In this document: positions 18,248 through 29,188 of the stretch, one piece after another | Numbering within the stretch: the first letter of the stretch is position 1 | Layout of the letters: every line of letters starts with the position of its first letter | NCBI GenBank assembly: GCA_022842595.1 | Contig: JALHPF010000004.1 | Span: 1 to 64,000, forward strand | Length of the DNA stretch: 64,000 nt | Source: Rubrivivax sp. | GTDB taxonomy: Bacteria; Pseudomonadota; Gammaproteobacteria; Burkholderiales; Burkholderiaceae_C | Direction: 5' to 3' | Position numbers and translations under genes: made by a program | Notes under the pieces: model-generated | Databases searched by the model: none | What the model was told of the DNA's origin: nothing | The model's input: the letters and a program-made list of their open reading frames with translations, nothing else

Positions 18248-18276
18248 ATTCTAGGAACGGCTTCATATACGGTCAA
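18248..18276 (-). promoter_or_regulatory. Sigma70-type promoter for the lytic transglycosylase
   Basis: On the minus strand TTGACC (18276-18271) and TAGAAT (18253-18248) are separated by exactly 17 bp, each matching five of six consensus positions. The expected start near 18241 leaves a leader of about 158 nt before the gene. The -10 box lies in the left arm of an inverted repeat, CCTAGA/TCTAGG, that straddles the start site and may be a regulator site. Confidence 0.65.
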
Positions 18277-18309
18277 GAATATGAAAACTGATAGTCAGAC
18301 CGAAAACGC

Positions 18310-19866
18310 ATGAAGTACCGCGATCTTCGTGACTTCATGACCCAGCTGGAAAGTCTCGGTGAGCTGCGAAAACTGGTTGATCCGGTGTCGCCGAAGCTCG
18401 AAATGACGGCAATCGGCGACAAGTTGCTGCGGGCCGGCGGGCCGGCCGTGCTCTGTACCCAGCCCACCGGTTACACAATTCCCTGCCTGATCAATTTGTT
18501 CGGAACCCCCAGAAGAGTGGCCTTGGGGATGGGCGCCGACAGCCTGGCCGACCTGCGCGACGTCGGCCGTCTGCTCGCCAGCCTGAAGGAACCCGAGCCG
18601 CCCAAGGGTCTGAAGGAGGCGGGCAAGCTGTTCCACATGGCCAAGGCGGTGTGGGACATGAAGCCGGCGCTGCAGCGCAGCGCGCCCTGCCAGGACGTGA
18701 TCATCGAAGGGGATGACGTCGACCTCGGGCGGCTGCCTGTCCAGCACTGCTGGCCCGGCGATGCCGGCCCGTTGATCACCTGGGGCCTGGTCATCACCCG
18801 CGGCCCGCAAAGCGTGGCCCAGCCGCGCCAGCGCCAGAACCTGGGCATCTATCGCCAACAGGTGATCGGCCCGCGCGAAGTCATCATGCGCTGGCTCGCC
18901 CACCGCGGCGGTGCGCTCGACTTCCGCGAATTTGCCCGCGCCAACCCCGGCCAGCCCTTCCCGATGGCGGTGGCACTCGGGGCCGACCCGGCCACCATCC
19001 TGGGCGCCGTGACTCCCGTGCCGGACACGCTGAGCGAGTACCAGTTCGCGGGCCTGCTGCGCGGTGGCCGCACCGAGCTCGTCCACAGCGGCGTGGGCGA
19101 GGGCGGCCTGATGCTGCAGGTGCCGGCCAGCGCCGAGTTTGTGCTGGAGGGCCATATCCCGACCGCGCCGGCGGGCTACGAAGGCGAGAGTGCCCATGGC
19201 GTGCGCGTCAAGGAAAAGGACGGCTACCTGCATGCGCTGGAAGGCCCGTTCGGCGACCACACCGGCTACTACAACGAACAGGACTGGTTCCCGGTGTTCC
19301 GGCTGTCGCGCATCACCCACCGGCGCGACCCGGTCTATCACAGCACCTATACCGGCAAGCCGCCGGACGAGCCGGCCATCCTGGGCGTGGCGCTGAACGA
19401 GGTGTTCGTGCCCATCCTGCAGAAGCAGTTTCCGGAAATCGTCGACTTCTACCTGCCGCCCGAGGGCTGCAGCTACCGGATGGCCGTGATCAGCATCAGG
19501 AAGGCCTACCCCGGTCATGCCAAGCGCGTGATGTTCGGGCTGTGGAGCTTCCTGCGCCAGTTCATGTACACCAAGTTCATCGTCGTCACCGACGACGACG
19601 TCGACATCCGCGACTGGAAGGAAGTGATCTGGGCGATCACCACGCGCATGGACCCGGTGCGCGACACGACGCTGGTGGAACATACGCCCATCGACTACCT
19701 GGACTTCGCCAGCCCCGTCAGTGGCCTCGGCGGCAAGATGGGCCTGGATGCAACGAACAAGTGGCCGGGCGAGACAACGCGTGAGTGGGGCCGCACGATC
19801 ACGATGGACAAGGCGGTCGACGCGCGCGTCGCGAGCATCGTCGCAGCCTTGCAGCGACCGATGTAA
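18310..19866 (+). CDS. ubiD: UbiD family 4-hydroxy-3-polyprenylbenzoate decarboxylase
   Basis: This 518-residue protein starts with the typical [14 protein letters not shown] and spans the full UbiD fold. That includes the Glu-Arg-Glu active-site region and the NxxFGTPRR-type segment [16 protein letters not shown] that binds prenylated FMN. It removes the carboxyl group from the ubiquinone precursor and depends on UbiX for its cofactor, which is not in this window. It is divergent from the transglycosylase gene with a shared 226-bp regulatory spacer. Length is normal. Confidence 0.95.
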   Translation: MKYRDLRDFMTQLESLGELRKLVDPVSPKLEMTAIGDKLLRAGGPAVLCTQPTGYTIPCLINLFGTPRRVALGMGADSLADLRDVGRLLASLKEPEPPKGLKEAGKLFHMAKAVWDMKPALQRSAPCQDVIIEGDDVDLGRLPVQHCWPGDAGPLITWGLVITRGPQSVAQPRQRQNLGIYRQQVIGPREVIMRWLAHRGGALDFREFARANPGQPFPMAVALGADPATILGAVTPVPDTLSEYQFAGLLRGGRTELVHSGVGEGGLMLQVPASAEFVLEGHIPTAPAGYEGESAHGVRVKEKDGYLHALEGPFGDHTGYYNEQDWFPVFRLSRITHRRDPVYHSTYTGKPPDEPAILGVALNEVFVPILQKQFPEIVDFYLPPEGCSYRMAVISIRKAYPGHAKRVMFGLWSFLRQFMYTKFIVVTDDDVDIRDWKEVIWAITTRMDPVRDTTLVEHTPIDYLDFASPVSGLGGKMGLDATNKWPGETTREWGRTITMDKAVDARVASIVAALQRPM

Positions 19867-19903
19867 AGAGGGCTGCGGCCCATCGACCGGGCCCAGTTCC
19901 CCC

Positions 19904-19932
19904 TTGCGCCTGGGCGCAGGTCGGCGTAATCT
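19904..19932 (+). promoter_or_regulatory. Candidate sigma70 promoter upstream of the hairpin array
   Basis: TTGCGC (19904-19909) and TAATCT (19927-19932) are separated by exactly 17 bp and lie just after ubiD. Match quality is moderate (four and three of six). The predicted start near 19938 coincides with the first of five hairpins, which supports a dedicated transcript rather than chance. Confidence 0.45.
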
Positions 19933-19937
19933 TCAAG

Positions 19938-20071
19938 TGCGCTGAATGCAGCGCATCAAAGACGGCGCAGTCACTGCGCGTCAGGGGCGCTGCACCGATT
20001 CTCCGCAGAGCCCCAATGGTGGCGAAAGCCACCCGCCCCTCGGCCGGCAACGGTTCGAGGGGTTTCGCTTT
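19938..20071 (+). ncRNA. Candidate structured small RNA downstream of ubiD
   Basis: No credible protein frame lies here, but five consecutive stem-loops are visible. (1) A 7-bp stem TGCGCTG/CAGCGCA with an AATG loop (19938-19955). (2) GACGGCGCAGT/ACTGCGCGTC with one bulge (19961-19983). (3) GGGGC..CTGC/GCAG.GCCCC with an 11-nt loop (19984-20014). (4) GGTGGC/GCCACC closed by a GAAA tetraloop (20018-20033). (5) CCCCTCG/CGAGGGG enclosing CCG-GCAA-CGG (20036-20062). The last is followed by TTTCGCTTT, like an intrinsic terminator. A 17-bp-spaced promoter precedes the first hairpin. I do not recognise it as a known RNA family. Confidence 0.5.
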
Positions 20072-20084
20072 ATGGGGTTTGCTT

Positions 20085-20330
20085 TCAGGTCGAGGGCGAC
20101 GTCGACGGCGGCCCCGCCACCAGCCGGATGCAGGCCGTTCCCAGCTGCACCACTTGCCCGGCGCGAAGCTTCGCGCCGCGTCGCAGCTCCACCTGGTCGT
20201 CCACCAGAACTTCGCCCGCGGCGATCAGTTGCTTGGCACCGCCGCCGCTGGGTGCCAGGCCGGTGGCCTTCAGCAGCGCGTCAAGCGTGATGTGCTCGCC
20301 GCGCAGCACGAATGGCGTGGGCTCAGCCAC
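20085..20330 (-). CDS. Small S4-domain RNA-binding protein
   Basis: This 81-residue protein is almost entirely an S4 domain of the YbcJ type, with ITLDALLKATGLAPSGGGAKQLI and the VLVDDQVE strand. Such small proteins bind RNA, possibly rRNA or tRNA; no specific target is known. It overlaps the cupin gene upstream by 8 bp and closes the nitrile hydratase operon. Its stop lies about 14 bp from the end of the convergent candidate sRNA at 19938-20071. Confidence 0.85.
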   Translation of the reverse strand: MAEPTPFVLRGEHITLDALLKATGLAPSGGGAKQLIAAGEVLVDDQVELRRGAKLRAGQVVQLGTACIRLVAGPPSTSPST

Positions 20331-20787
20331 GGTGCGTGGGGTCCACCCAGGCGACGCCTTCGGGCTTCTCTGCCGGTTCGATGTCCAGGTTCACGGCCAC
20401 GGCCTCGCCGTCGCTGCGGCACAGCACGCATTCCAGCGCCTCGGTGGCACTGGCGTTGATTTCCTGGTGCGGCACGAAAGGCGGCACATAGATGAAGTCA
20501 CCCGGGCCGGCTTCGGCAGTGAACTCCAGATGCTCGCCCCAGCGCATGCGCGCGCGGCCCTTGACGATGTAGATCACGCTCTCCAGCGGCCCGTGGTGGT
20601 GGGCGCCGGTCTTGGCGTTCGGGTGGATATGGACCGTGCCGGCCCAGAGCTTCTGTGCGCCGACACGCGCGAAGTTGATCGCGGCCTTGCGGTCCATGCC
20701 GGGCGTCTGCGCCGTGTTGGCGTCGAGCTGGTCGGCCGGGACGACGCGCACGCCGTCGTGTTTCCAGGGTGCTGGGGTATCGGTCAT
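20323..20787 (-). CDS. Cupin domain protein
   Basis: This 154-residue single-domain cupin has motif 1 as GAHHHGPLESVIYIVKG (metal ligands HxH and E) and motif 2 near FVPHQEINA. A divalent metal site is therefore intact. Function could be a dioxygenase, isomerase or binding protein; nothing in the sequence fixes the substrate. It follows the nitrile hydratase accessory gene by 24 bp and overlaps the S4 gene, so it belongs to that operon, perhaps linked to metal or substrate handling. Confidence 0.82.
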   Translation of the reverse strand: MTDTPAPWKHDGVRVVPADQLDANTAQTPGMDRKAAINFARVGAQKLWAGTVHIHPNAKTGAHHHGPLESVIYIVKGRARMRWGEHLEFTAEAGPGDFIYVPPFVPHQEINASATEALECVLCRSDGEAVAVNLDIEPAEKPEGVAWVDPTHRG

Positions 20788-20811
20788 GTGGGCGTTGATG
20801 GGTGTTGCGGT

Positions 20812-21153
20812 TCAGCCCGCCAGTGCCCGCTCGGCATCGCTGAGCTGGATCGGCAGGCCATGGGGCGTGCGAAGGGCGGCCGCTTCCCAGGCATGTTCAA
20901 GGGCATGCAGGCGCTCGGCGTCGGCCAGGCCCTTGCCGATGGCCAGGGTCTCCAGGGCGTCGAGCCAGTGGCGGTAGTAGGTGCTGCCGTCGTCTGGGTC
21001 GCCAGCCGCCTGCGCGCGGCCGATGGCAGCCGACAGTGCAGCGGCCCATTCCGTCCAGGCAAAGGCGCCACGTTCGTGCAGCGCCAGCACCAGCGCGAAG
21101 GCCTGGGCTTCCCAGGGCGCGGAAAACGGTCGTGGTGGCTGGTCGGGTGTCAT
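20812..21153 (-). CDS. Nitrile hydratase accessory protein (NhlE/P14K-like)
   Basis: This 113-residue protein resembles the N-terminal helical part of nitrile hydratase beta subunits, with FSAPWEAQAFALVLALHERG and the later YYRHWLDALETL. In cobalt enzymes the equivalent protein forms a complex with the alpha subunit and inserts cobalt by subunit exchange. The ATG at 21153 overlaps the beta-subunit stop by 4 bp. The long track ORF to 21693 is an out-of-frame extension across nthB. Confidence 0.86.
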   Translation of the reverse strand: MTPDQPPRPFSAPWEAQAFALVLALHERGAFAWTEWAAALSAAIGRAQAAGDPDDGSTYYRHWLDALETLAIGKGLADAERLHALEHAWEAAALRTPHGLPIQLSDAERALAG

Positions 21154-21830
21154 GCCGCCGGCTCGAGATAGGGTTCCCAGGCGTCGACCGACACGGCAGT
21201 GCCGGGCTCGGCGCTGTCGCCCCACAGCGTGCGCCCGTCGAAGGCCACCGTGTACAGCCAGGTGGGTGACTCGTCGAACGGCGCGCCGGGTGCACTGGCG
21301 GCATGGCGGTCGGCGAACACATGCGCGCCATGCACCAGCACCACCTGCCCGACGTGGCCGCGCACGTAACGCGGCAGACGGGTGTGGCCAGCGGGGTGGG
21401 TGTTGCGGGCGAGCACGGCGTCGCCGACGGCAAAACGCGCTGGCGCAGCCGGTTCGCGCGCCGTGGGCGTGCCCCGCGCGAGCGCCGCTGCCACGGCCGC
21501 GGGCCGCAGCACGCGCGCCACCGGCGGCGCAGGGTGCAGGGCGTGGCCGGCCGCCAGCTCGTCGGCCTGCACCAGGCCGCGGGCCAGCATCAGTCGCTGC
21601 AGGCCCAGCAGCCAGATACCGTAGTAGCCGGCGGTCAGGTAGGTGGCCGGCGGCAGGCTTTCGCGCGCGGCGCGTGACTGGTCGATGTTCCACTGCCCGG
21701 TGGCGCCCATCGCCAACGTCAGCCCCAGTGCACGTCGTTCCCAGGGCGAATGGAACAAAGGCTCGTCGGCGCCTTCGGGCAGCACCGGGCCGAAACCGTG
21801 CAGACCACCCATGTCGTGGACGCCGTTCAT
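21150..21830 (-). CDS. nthB: Nitrile hydratase beta subunit
   Basis: 226 residues beginning [16 protein letters not shown], the conserved beta-subunit start, and ending with an SH3-like domain containing [17 protein letters not shown] and the terminal WEPYLEPA. It pairs with the alpha subunit to hydrate nitriles to amides. The ATG at 21830 overlaps the nthA stop by 4 bp; the track start (22136) is inside nthA. Full length. Confidence 0.93.
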   Translation of the reverse strand: MNGVHDMGGLHGFGPVLPEGADEPLFHSPWERRALGLTLAMGATGQWNIDQSRAARESLPPATYLTAGYYGIWLLGLQRLMLARGLVQADELAAGHALHPAPPVARVLRPAAVAAALARGTPTAREPAAPARFAVGDAVLARNTHPAGHTRLPRYVRGHVGQVVLVHGAHVFADRHAASAPGAPFDESPTWLYTVAFDGRTLWGDSAEPGTAVSVDAWEPYLEPAA

Positions 21831-22456
21831 GGGCTTGCTGCAGGGGCGGCAGCGGTGACTGGCAGGGCCAGACCGGTGCCGATCATCGAATCGCGGGTCA
21901 CCAGGGCGGCCAGTTGATCTTCGCTGAAGCCGTCCGACCCGGACGGGCGCAATGGCACCACCAGGTAGCGCACTTCGGCCGTCGAATCCCACACCCGCAC
22001 CTGCGTGCCTTCGGGCAGCGTCACGCCGAAGTCGGCCAGCACCGCCCGCGGCGCAGCCACGGCCCGCGAGCGATAGGGCGCACTCTTGTACCAGGCCGGT
22101 GGCAGGCCCAGTACCGGCCAGGGGTAGCAGCTGCACAGCGTGCAGACCACCATGTGGTGTTCCTGCGCGCTGTTGAACACGGCCACCATGTGTTCACCCT
22201 GGCGGCCGCTGTAGCCCAGAGAGGCGATGGCGGCGGTGGCGTCGCTGGCCAGCCAGTCGCGGAAGGCGCTGTCGGACCAGGCGCGTGCCACCACGCGTGC
22301 GCCGTTGTGCGGGCCGACATGGGTTTCGTAGGTCTCGATCAGCCGGTCGATGGCGGCGGGGTCGACGTAGCCCTTTTCGACGAGCAGGGTTTCCAGCGCG
22401 CGCACGCGCAGGTCCATGTCGTCAAGGTGGCTGTGGGGTTCTGCAGACGCGCTCAC
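21827..22456 (-). CDS. nthA: Nitrile hydratase alpha subunit, cobalt type
   Basis: About 209 residues. The metal-binding claw is [10 protein letters not shown]. Thr between the first two cysteines is the hallmark of the Co(III) class, whereas iron enzymes have Ser. Two of these cysteines become sulfenic and sulfinic acid in the mature enzyme (family knowledge). The conserved [17 protein letters not shown] follows. Start choice is uncertain: GTG at 22456, TTG at 22459 or ATG at 22417, none with a clear Shine-Dalgarno. First gene of a five-gene operon and divergent from the ABC exporter, with only about 65 bp between. Confidence 0.94.
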   Translation of the reverse strand: MSASAEPHSHLDDMDLRVRALETLLVEKGYVDPAAIDRLIETYETHVGPHNGARVVARAWSDSAFRDWLASDATAAIASLGYSGRQGEHMVAVFNSAQEHHMVVCTLCSCYPWPVLGLPPAWYKSAPYRSRAVAAPRAVLADFGVTLPEGTQVRVWDSTAEVRYLVVPLRPSGSDGFSEDQLAALVTRDSMIGTGLALPVTAAAPAASP

Positions 22457-22521
22457 CAAGGCAGTGTACGGCGGGTCATCGTCGCGTCCGCATAATGCCG
22501 CTCCCTGTCAGGAGCCCACCC

Positions 22522-24381
<1,860 letters not shown>

Positions 24382-24403
24382 CGTCGCGCGCCAGCGGTAG
24401 CCG

Positions 24404-25060
24404 TTAGTTGCGCTTGCCGAACAGGCCGGCGAACCAGCCCTTGATGACGGTCCACAGCAGAGCCAGGGCGTTCAGCTCGTTGGCCTTCGCGGGTGCCGGT
24501 GGCAGCGCCGGGCTGTCGGCGGCTGGCAGGGTGGTCGCGGTCTCGGTATCGGCATCGGCATCAGAGTCGCCCGCGGCTGCAGCCGATGGCGATGCCGGCA
24601 CTGCCAACGCCACCGCGGCGTTGTTGAAGTTGCCTGCGAACTGGCCGAGCATCGCGTCGGACACCGGCACCAGCAGCCGGCTGCCGAACTGCGCCAGCTT
24701 GCCGCTGACGAGGATCGTGGCCTGGCCGACCAGCACCGACGTGCCCGGTGTCTCGCCCAGCTCCAGGTGCGCCACCAGGTTCATCGACGCCGAAGAGCCA
24801 GCCTTGTCGGCGCCCTTGCCGAGCATCTTCAGTTGCCTGGCGGCGGCGTCGATGCCCAGGAGTTCGATGTCGCCGCCGAACAGCATCACCGCCGGGCCGA
24901 CCTTGCTTTTCACGGTGCCCTTGAAGTGGGTCTCGTCGATCTGTTCGGTGATCTGCGCGCCCGGCATGCAGGCGGCGGTGGCGCGGATGTCGCTCAGCAC
25001 CCGCCACGCTTGTTCGGGGCTGGCGGCGACGGGGTAGCGTTTGTCGAGTTTGACTTCCAT
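24404..25060 (-). CDS. CoxG-like SRPBCC family protein
   Basis: 218 residues. The SRPBCC/CoxG domain (about 1-145) begins MEVKLDKRYPVAASPEQAW and carries the characteristic CMPGAQI segment. An Ala/Asp-rich linker and a short C-terminal hydrophobic helix (about 198-214) suggest membrane attachment, as in CoxG, which recruits maturation factors for CO dehydrogenase-type enzymes. No cox structural genes are nearby, so the role is open. The ATG at 25060 is chosen on homology; the track start at 25117 adds 19 unlikely residues. Confidence 0.84.
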   Translation of the reverse strand: MEVKLDKRYPVAASPEQAWRVLSDIRATAACMPGAQITEQIDETHFKGTVKSKVGPAVMLFGGDIELLGIDAAARQLKMLGKGADKAGSSASMNLVAHLELGETPGTSVLVGQATILVSGKLAQFGSRLLVPVSDAMLGQFAGNFNNAAVALAVPASPSAAAAGDSDADADTETATTLPAADSPALPPAPAKANELNALALLWTVIKGWFAGLFGKRN

Positions 25061-25144
25061 GGCGGGCTTCGGTCCAGGTGATGTCGCCCTGCGTCGGAAC
25101 GGCAGGCACTGCGGCATTGTCTGCCGCGCGCACCGGGCCCGGTT

Positions 25145-25585
25145 TCAGCCGGCCTGGCTGCTGCCCTCCTGGCGCGGCCGTTCGCGCTGGCCCAGGGCGG
25201 GCTCTTTCAGGACGACGACGCGCGGCGTCGTGTCCATCCAGCGGCCGCGATCGGGGGGCGCGCGGCTCGGGTCGGCAGCCCGCGACAGCGCCTGGGCCAT
25301 CGCCGCCAGCCGGTTCTGGCGGTCGGTGGGCGGGTCGGCGGCTTCGAGCCCTTCCGGCTTCCCAGGCATTTCGCACTTTTCGGACGAATCAGTCTGGAGC
25401 GCGGCGGGTTGAGTGTCCAGGCGCACGTCGATCGACAGCCGGCGCGGGCTGGTTTCGGCGTGCGCGGCGCAGTCGAAGCGCCGGCCGGCTGCCTCTCGCA
25501 TCAGATGTTCCCAGCCGGCCACGACCGCCGCCGCCAGCACCAGGGCGCCGACGCCCCAAGCCAGCCAGGAAAGGATCTCGTTCAT
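25145..25585 (-). CDS. Small membrane-anchored protein, unknown
   Basis: 146 residues from the ATG at 25585. It opens with one hydrophobic helix (about 3-23, LSWLAWGVGALVLAAAVVAG), then a polar, Arg/Pro-rich region with two cysteines and no recognised domain. It is divergent from the YgiQ-family gene and may be tail-out in the periplasm. I do not recognise the family. Codon use and GC resemble the neighbours, so I keep it as real at moderate confidence. Confidence 0.55.
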   Translation of the reverse strand: MNEILSWLAWGVGALVLAAAVVAGWEHLMREAAGRRFDCAAHAETSPRRLSIDVRLDTQPAALQTDSSEKCEMPGKPEGLEAADPPTDRQNRLAAMAQALSRAADPSRAPPDRGRWMDTTPRVVVLKEPALGQRERPRQEGSSQAG

Positions 25586-25686
25586 ACCCGGGCTATCGGC
25601 GCAGCGGCCGCTGCACTTGAGAGCGACGGGTTTCCCGGTTTCCCCGCATGCCCCCGGGGTCGACACAAACCCTGGACAATCCACGG

Positions 25687-28038
25687 ATGTCACGAGTCGT
25701 CGAACGCCCAGCCGGACTGGCGCCAGGAGCCGCCGCCCCCAAGCCCATCACGGCCTACAAGCCGTACTGGGCCAAGCGGTTTGGTCCCGCACCCTTCCTG
25801 CCGATGAGCCGGGCCGAGATGGAAACGCTCGGCTGGGACAGCTGCGACATCGTCATCGTTACGGGCGACGCCTACGTCGACCACCCCAGTTTCGGCATGG
25901 CCGTGATCGGCCGCACGCTCGAAGCGCAGGGTTTTCGGGTCGGCATCATCGCCCAGCCCGACTGGCAAAGCGCCGACCCGTTTCGCGCGCTCGGCCGCCC
26001 GAACCTGTTTTTCGGCGTTGCCGCCGGGAACATGGATTCGATGATCAACCGCTACACCGCCGACCGCAAGCTGCGCAGCGACGATGCCTACACCCCCGGT
26101 GGCGTGGGCGGCCAGCGGCCCGACCGCGCCACCCTCGTCTACACCCAGCGCTGCAACGAAGCCTTCAAGGATGTGCCGGTGGTCATCGGCGGCATCGAGG
26201 CCAGCCTGCGCCGCATCGCCCACTACGACTACTGGCAGGACAAGGTGCGCCGCAGCATCCTCGTCGACAGCAAGGCCGACCTGCTGGTCTACGGCAACGC
26301 CGAACGCGCGATCATCGAGATTGCCCACCGGCTGGCGGCACGCGAGCCGATCGAGCGCATCACCGACGTGCGCGGCACCGCCTTCATGCGCCGCACCGAC
26401 GACCTGGGCGTGGCGGCGTTTGCCGACTGGTACGAACTGGATTCGACCGAGGTCGACCGGCCGGGGCGGGTGGACGAGTTCATCAACCCCTACCTCACCA
26501 CCGAGGAAGTGGCACAGGCCAAGGGCGCCAGCTGCAGCAAGGAAGGCGCTACGGAAGGCGGCCCGCCGGCCGAGCTGACGGTGGCCATGCCCGTTTCGCG
26601 CAAGTCCGGCGTGGCGGTCACGGGCGCGGTGAAGCTGCCGCCGCGCGAGAAGACCGTCGTGCGACTGCCCAGCTACGAGCAAGTGAAGAGCGACCCGGTG
26701 CTCTACGCCCACGCCAACCGCGTGCTGCACCTGGAAACCAATCCCGGCAATGCCCGCGCCCTCGTGCAGGCTCATGGCGAACGTGACCTGTGGGTGAACC
26801 CCCCGCCCATCCCGCTGGCCACGCCCGAGATGGACCACGTCTTCGACCTGCCGTATGCGCGCAGCCCGCACCCGGCCTATGCCGACGAGCAGGGCGGCCA
26901 CGACGGTTCGACGAAGATCCCGGCCTGGGAAATGATCCGCTTCAGCGTGAACATCATGCGCGGGTGTTTCGGCGGCTGCACCTTCTGCAGCATCACCGAA
27001 CACGAAGGCCGCATCATCCAGAGCCGCAGCGAAGACAGCGTGATTCGCGAGATCGAAGAGATGCGCGACAAGGTCAAGGGCTTCACCGGTGTCGTCAGCG
27101 ACCTCGGCGGGCCCACCGCCAACATGTGGCGCATCGGCTGCAAGAGCCCCGAGATCGAAGCCGCCTGCCGCAAGCCCAGCTGCGTGTATCCGGGCATCTG
27201 CCCGAACCTGAACACCGACCACGGGCCGCTGATCAAGATGTACCGCCGCGCACGTGCGCTGCGCGGCGTCAAGAAGATCCTGATCGGCAGCGGCCTGCGC
27301 TACGACCTGGCGGTGAAGAGCCCGGAGTACATCAAGGAACTGGTCACCTACCACGTGGGCGGCTACCTGAAGATCGCGCCCGAGCACACCGAAGGCGGGC
27401 CGCTGTCGAAGATGATGAAGCCGGGCATCGGCAGCTACGACCGCTTCAAGCAGCTGTTCGACCAATACAGCGCCGAGGCCGGCAAGAAGCAGTACCTCAT
27501 CCCGTACTTCATCGCCGCCCACCCGGGCACGCGGGACGAGGACATGATGAACTTGGCTCTCTGGCTGAAGCAGCATGGCTTCAAGGCCGACCAGGTGCAG
27601 ACCTTCTACCCCAGCCCGATGGCCACGGCCACGGCGATGTACCACAGCGGCCTGAACCCGCTGAAGGGCATCAGCCGCCAGACCGAAGGCCCCGACGCAC
27701 GCGCCGAGAAGGTCGACATCGTGCGCGGCGAGAAGCGCCGCCGCCTGCACAAGGCCTTCCTGCGCTGGCACGACCCGAACAATTGGCCGCTGCTGCGCGA
27801 TGCGCTGAAGACGATGGGCCGCGCCGACCTCATCGGCAACGGCAAGCACCAGCTCATCCCGACCTACCAGCCTGCCGCTGGTGCGGGTGGCGGCTACACC
27901 AGCACGCGCCGCAAGAACAGCACGGCCGACGGTGCGCGCACCTCGGTGGTGACGCAAGGCCGGGTGCTGACGCAGCACACCGGGCTGCCACCCCGACCTG
28001 GTCTGCCGCGGCCAGCGCCCAAGCGCAAGCCGCGCTGA
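25687..28038 (+). CDS. YgiQ family (UPF0313) radical SAM protein
   Basis: 783 residues. An N-terminal domain (about 20-330) starts near [20 protein letters not shown]. The radical SAM core follows, with the iron-sulfur motif CFGGCTFC (CxxxCxxC). The Lys/Arg-rich C-terminus ends in a low-complexity tail. Members bind a 4Fe-4S cluster and S-adenosylmethionine; the reaction of the family is not established to my knowledge. The ATG at 25687 matches the family start better than 25648. Monocistronic by spacing. Confidence 0.92.
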   Translation: MSRVVERPAGLAPGAAAPKPITAYKPYWAKRFGPAPFLPMSRAEMETLGWDSCDIVIVTGDAYVDHPSFGMAVIGRTLEAQGFRVGIIAQPDWQSADPFRALGRPNLFFGVAAGNMDSMINRYTADRKLRSDDAYTPGGVGGQRPDRATLVYTQRCNEAFKDVPVVIGGIEASLRRIAHYDYWQDKVRRSILVDSKADLLVYGNAERAIIEIAHRLAAREPIERITDVRGTAFMRRTDDLGVAAFADWYELDSTEVDRPGRVDEFINPYLTTEEVAQAKGASCSKEGATEGGPPAELTVAMPVSRKSGVAVTGAVKLPPREKTVVRLPSYEQVKSDPVLYAHANRVLHLETNPGNARALVQAHGERDLWVNPPPIPLATPEMDHVFDLPYARSPHPAYADEQGGHDGSTKIPAWEMIRFSVNIMRGCFGGCTFCSITEHEGRIIQSRSEDSVIREIEEMRDKVKGFTGVVSDLGGPTANMWRIGCKSPEIEAACRKPSCVYPGICPNLNTDHGPLIKMYRRARALRGVKKILIGSGLRYDLAVKSPEYIKELVTYHVGGYLKIAPEHTEGGPLSKMMKPGIGSYDRFKQLFDQYSAEAGKKQYLIPYFIAAHPGTRDEDMMNLALWLKQHGFKADQVQTFYPSPMATATAMYHSGLNPLKGISRQTEGPDARAEKVDIVRGEKRRRLHKAFLRWHDPNNWPLLRDALKTMGRADLIGNGKHQLIPTYQPAAGAGGGYTSTRRKNSTADGARTSVVTQGRVLTQHTGLPPRPGLPRPAPKRKPR

Positions 28039-28165
28039 AGGGCCGACGCGCCGGACCCGTGATCGCGGGGGTCGCCGGGCCATGCAAGGGGATGGCCGGT
28101 TCTCGTCGTCCGGCCTGCGTGGTACTTTCCTGCGATTCAAAAAAAGCCTTCGGGAACATCGAGAC

Positions 28166-29188
28166 ATGCAGCACCACCTGACCTCGCGACTCGCCGTCGT
28201 CGCCGCCCTGGGCCTCTGCAGCCTGGGCGCCTCGGCCCAGACCACCTCGCTGGGCGCCGCCGCACCCAGCTTCAGCGCCCTGTACGTCTTCGGCGACAGC
28301 CTGTCGGACAGCCGCAACAACTTGACCGCGTTCGGCGGGTTGACCGGGCCCAACCCCACGGGCGCGGCCTTCATCCCGACATTCCCGTACGCGCCGAGCG
28401 GCACCTACAGCAACGGCCCGACCTGGGTCAGCTCCTTTGCCAGCAGCCTGGGGCTGCCGAGCTTCGGCACCGCTTCCCTGCTCGGCGGCGGCAACTACGC
28501 CTACGGTGGCGCCACCACGAGCACCACCAGCCCGCCAGCGCCATTCCCGCCCAGCCTGCAGGCGCAGCTGAACACCTACCTGGGCAGCAACACCGTCAGC
28601 CCGACGGCGCTGTACGTCATCGCCGGGGGTGGCAATGACGCGCGGGCCGTGGCCACGGCCATCCTGAACGGGGCCGATCCCGTCAGCGCCACGGTGGCAG
28701 GGGCCACGGCCTACGCCACCACCACCGCCACGATGGTCGGCACGCTGCGCGCAGCCGGTGCCAGCAACATCGTGGTGTGGAATGTGCCCGACGTGGGCAA
28801 GACCCCCGCCGCCGGTTCCGGCAGCGGCTCGGCTGCCGATGGCGGCACGCTCATCGCCAGCACCTTCAACACCTTCCTCAGCGGTGCGCTGGCCGGCACC
28901 GGCGTGACGATCTTCGACAGCTTCGGCATCATCGGCAACGCCGTCGGCAACCCGGCCGCCTATGGCTTCGGCAACGTCACTCAGGCTTGCGGCTTTGCCG
29001 GCAATGGCTGCGGTGCGTCGAACGCCTTGTTCTGGGACGGCATCCACCCCACCGCCTTCGCCCAGAACTTCATCGCCAACCAGATGCTGGCCGTCGTGGC
29101 CGTGCCCGAACCCGCCGCGGTGTGGCTGTTCATGGCCGGCTTGGCGGGCCTTGGCGCACTGGCGCGTCGGCGCTCTGCAGCGCACTGA
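28166..29188 (+). CDS. Secreted SGNH/GDSL esterase with PEP-CTERM tail
   Basis: 340 residues: a signal peptide (about 1-24, ending ASAQ), a GDSL hydrolase domain with block I YVFGDSLSDS (nucleophile Ser) and block V DGIHPTAFAQ (catalytic Asp and His), and a C-terminal VPEP-helix-RRR PEP-CTERM signal. It would be an extracytoplasmic esterase or lipase processed by exosortase. The ATG at 28166 begins directly at the signal peptide; the track start at 28082 does not. Its last 59 bp overlap the convergent aminotransferase gene. Confidence 0.9.
   Translation: MQHHLTSRLAVVAALGLCSLGASAQTTSLGAAAPSFSALYVFGDSLSDSRNNLTAFGGLTGPNPTGAAFIPTFPYAPSGTYSNGPTWVSSFASSLGLPSFGTASLLGGGNYAYGGATTSTTSPPAPFPPSLQAQLNTYLGSNTVSPTALYVIAGGGNDARAVATAILNGADPVSATVAGATAYATTTATMVGTLRAAGASNIVVWNVPDVGKTPAAGSGSGSAADGGTLIASTFNTFLSGALAGTGVTIFDSFGIIGNAVGNPAAYGFGNVTQACGFAGNGCGASNALFWDGIHPTAFAQNFIANQMLAVVAVPEPAAVWLFMAGLAGLGALARRRSAAH

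Noticed and set aside
20043-20062. tRNA T-arm because of GGTTCGAGG
   Set aside because: No acceptor stem, anticodon arm or CCA fits around it; the bases belong to the last hairpin of the candidate small RNA.
25690-28404. 904-residue ORF on the minus strand
   Set aside because: It is the antisense shadow of the YgiQ-family gene, which has a clear radical SAM motif; the antisense protein is His/Gln/Val-rich with no domain.
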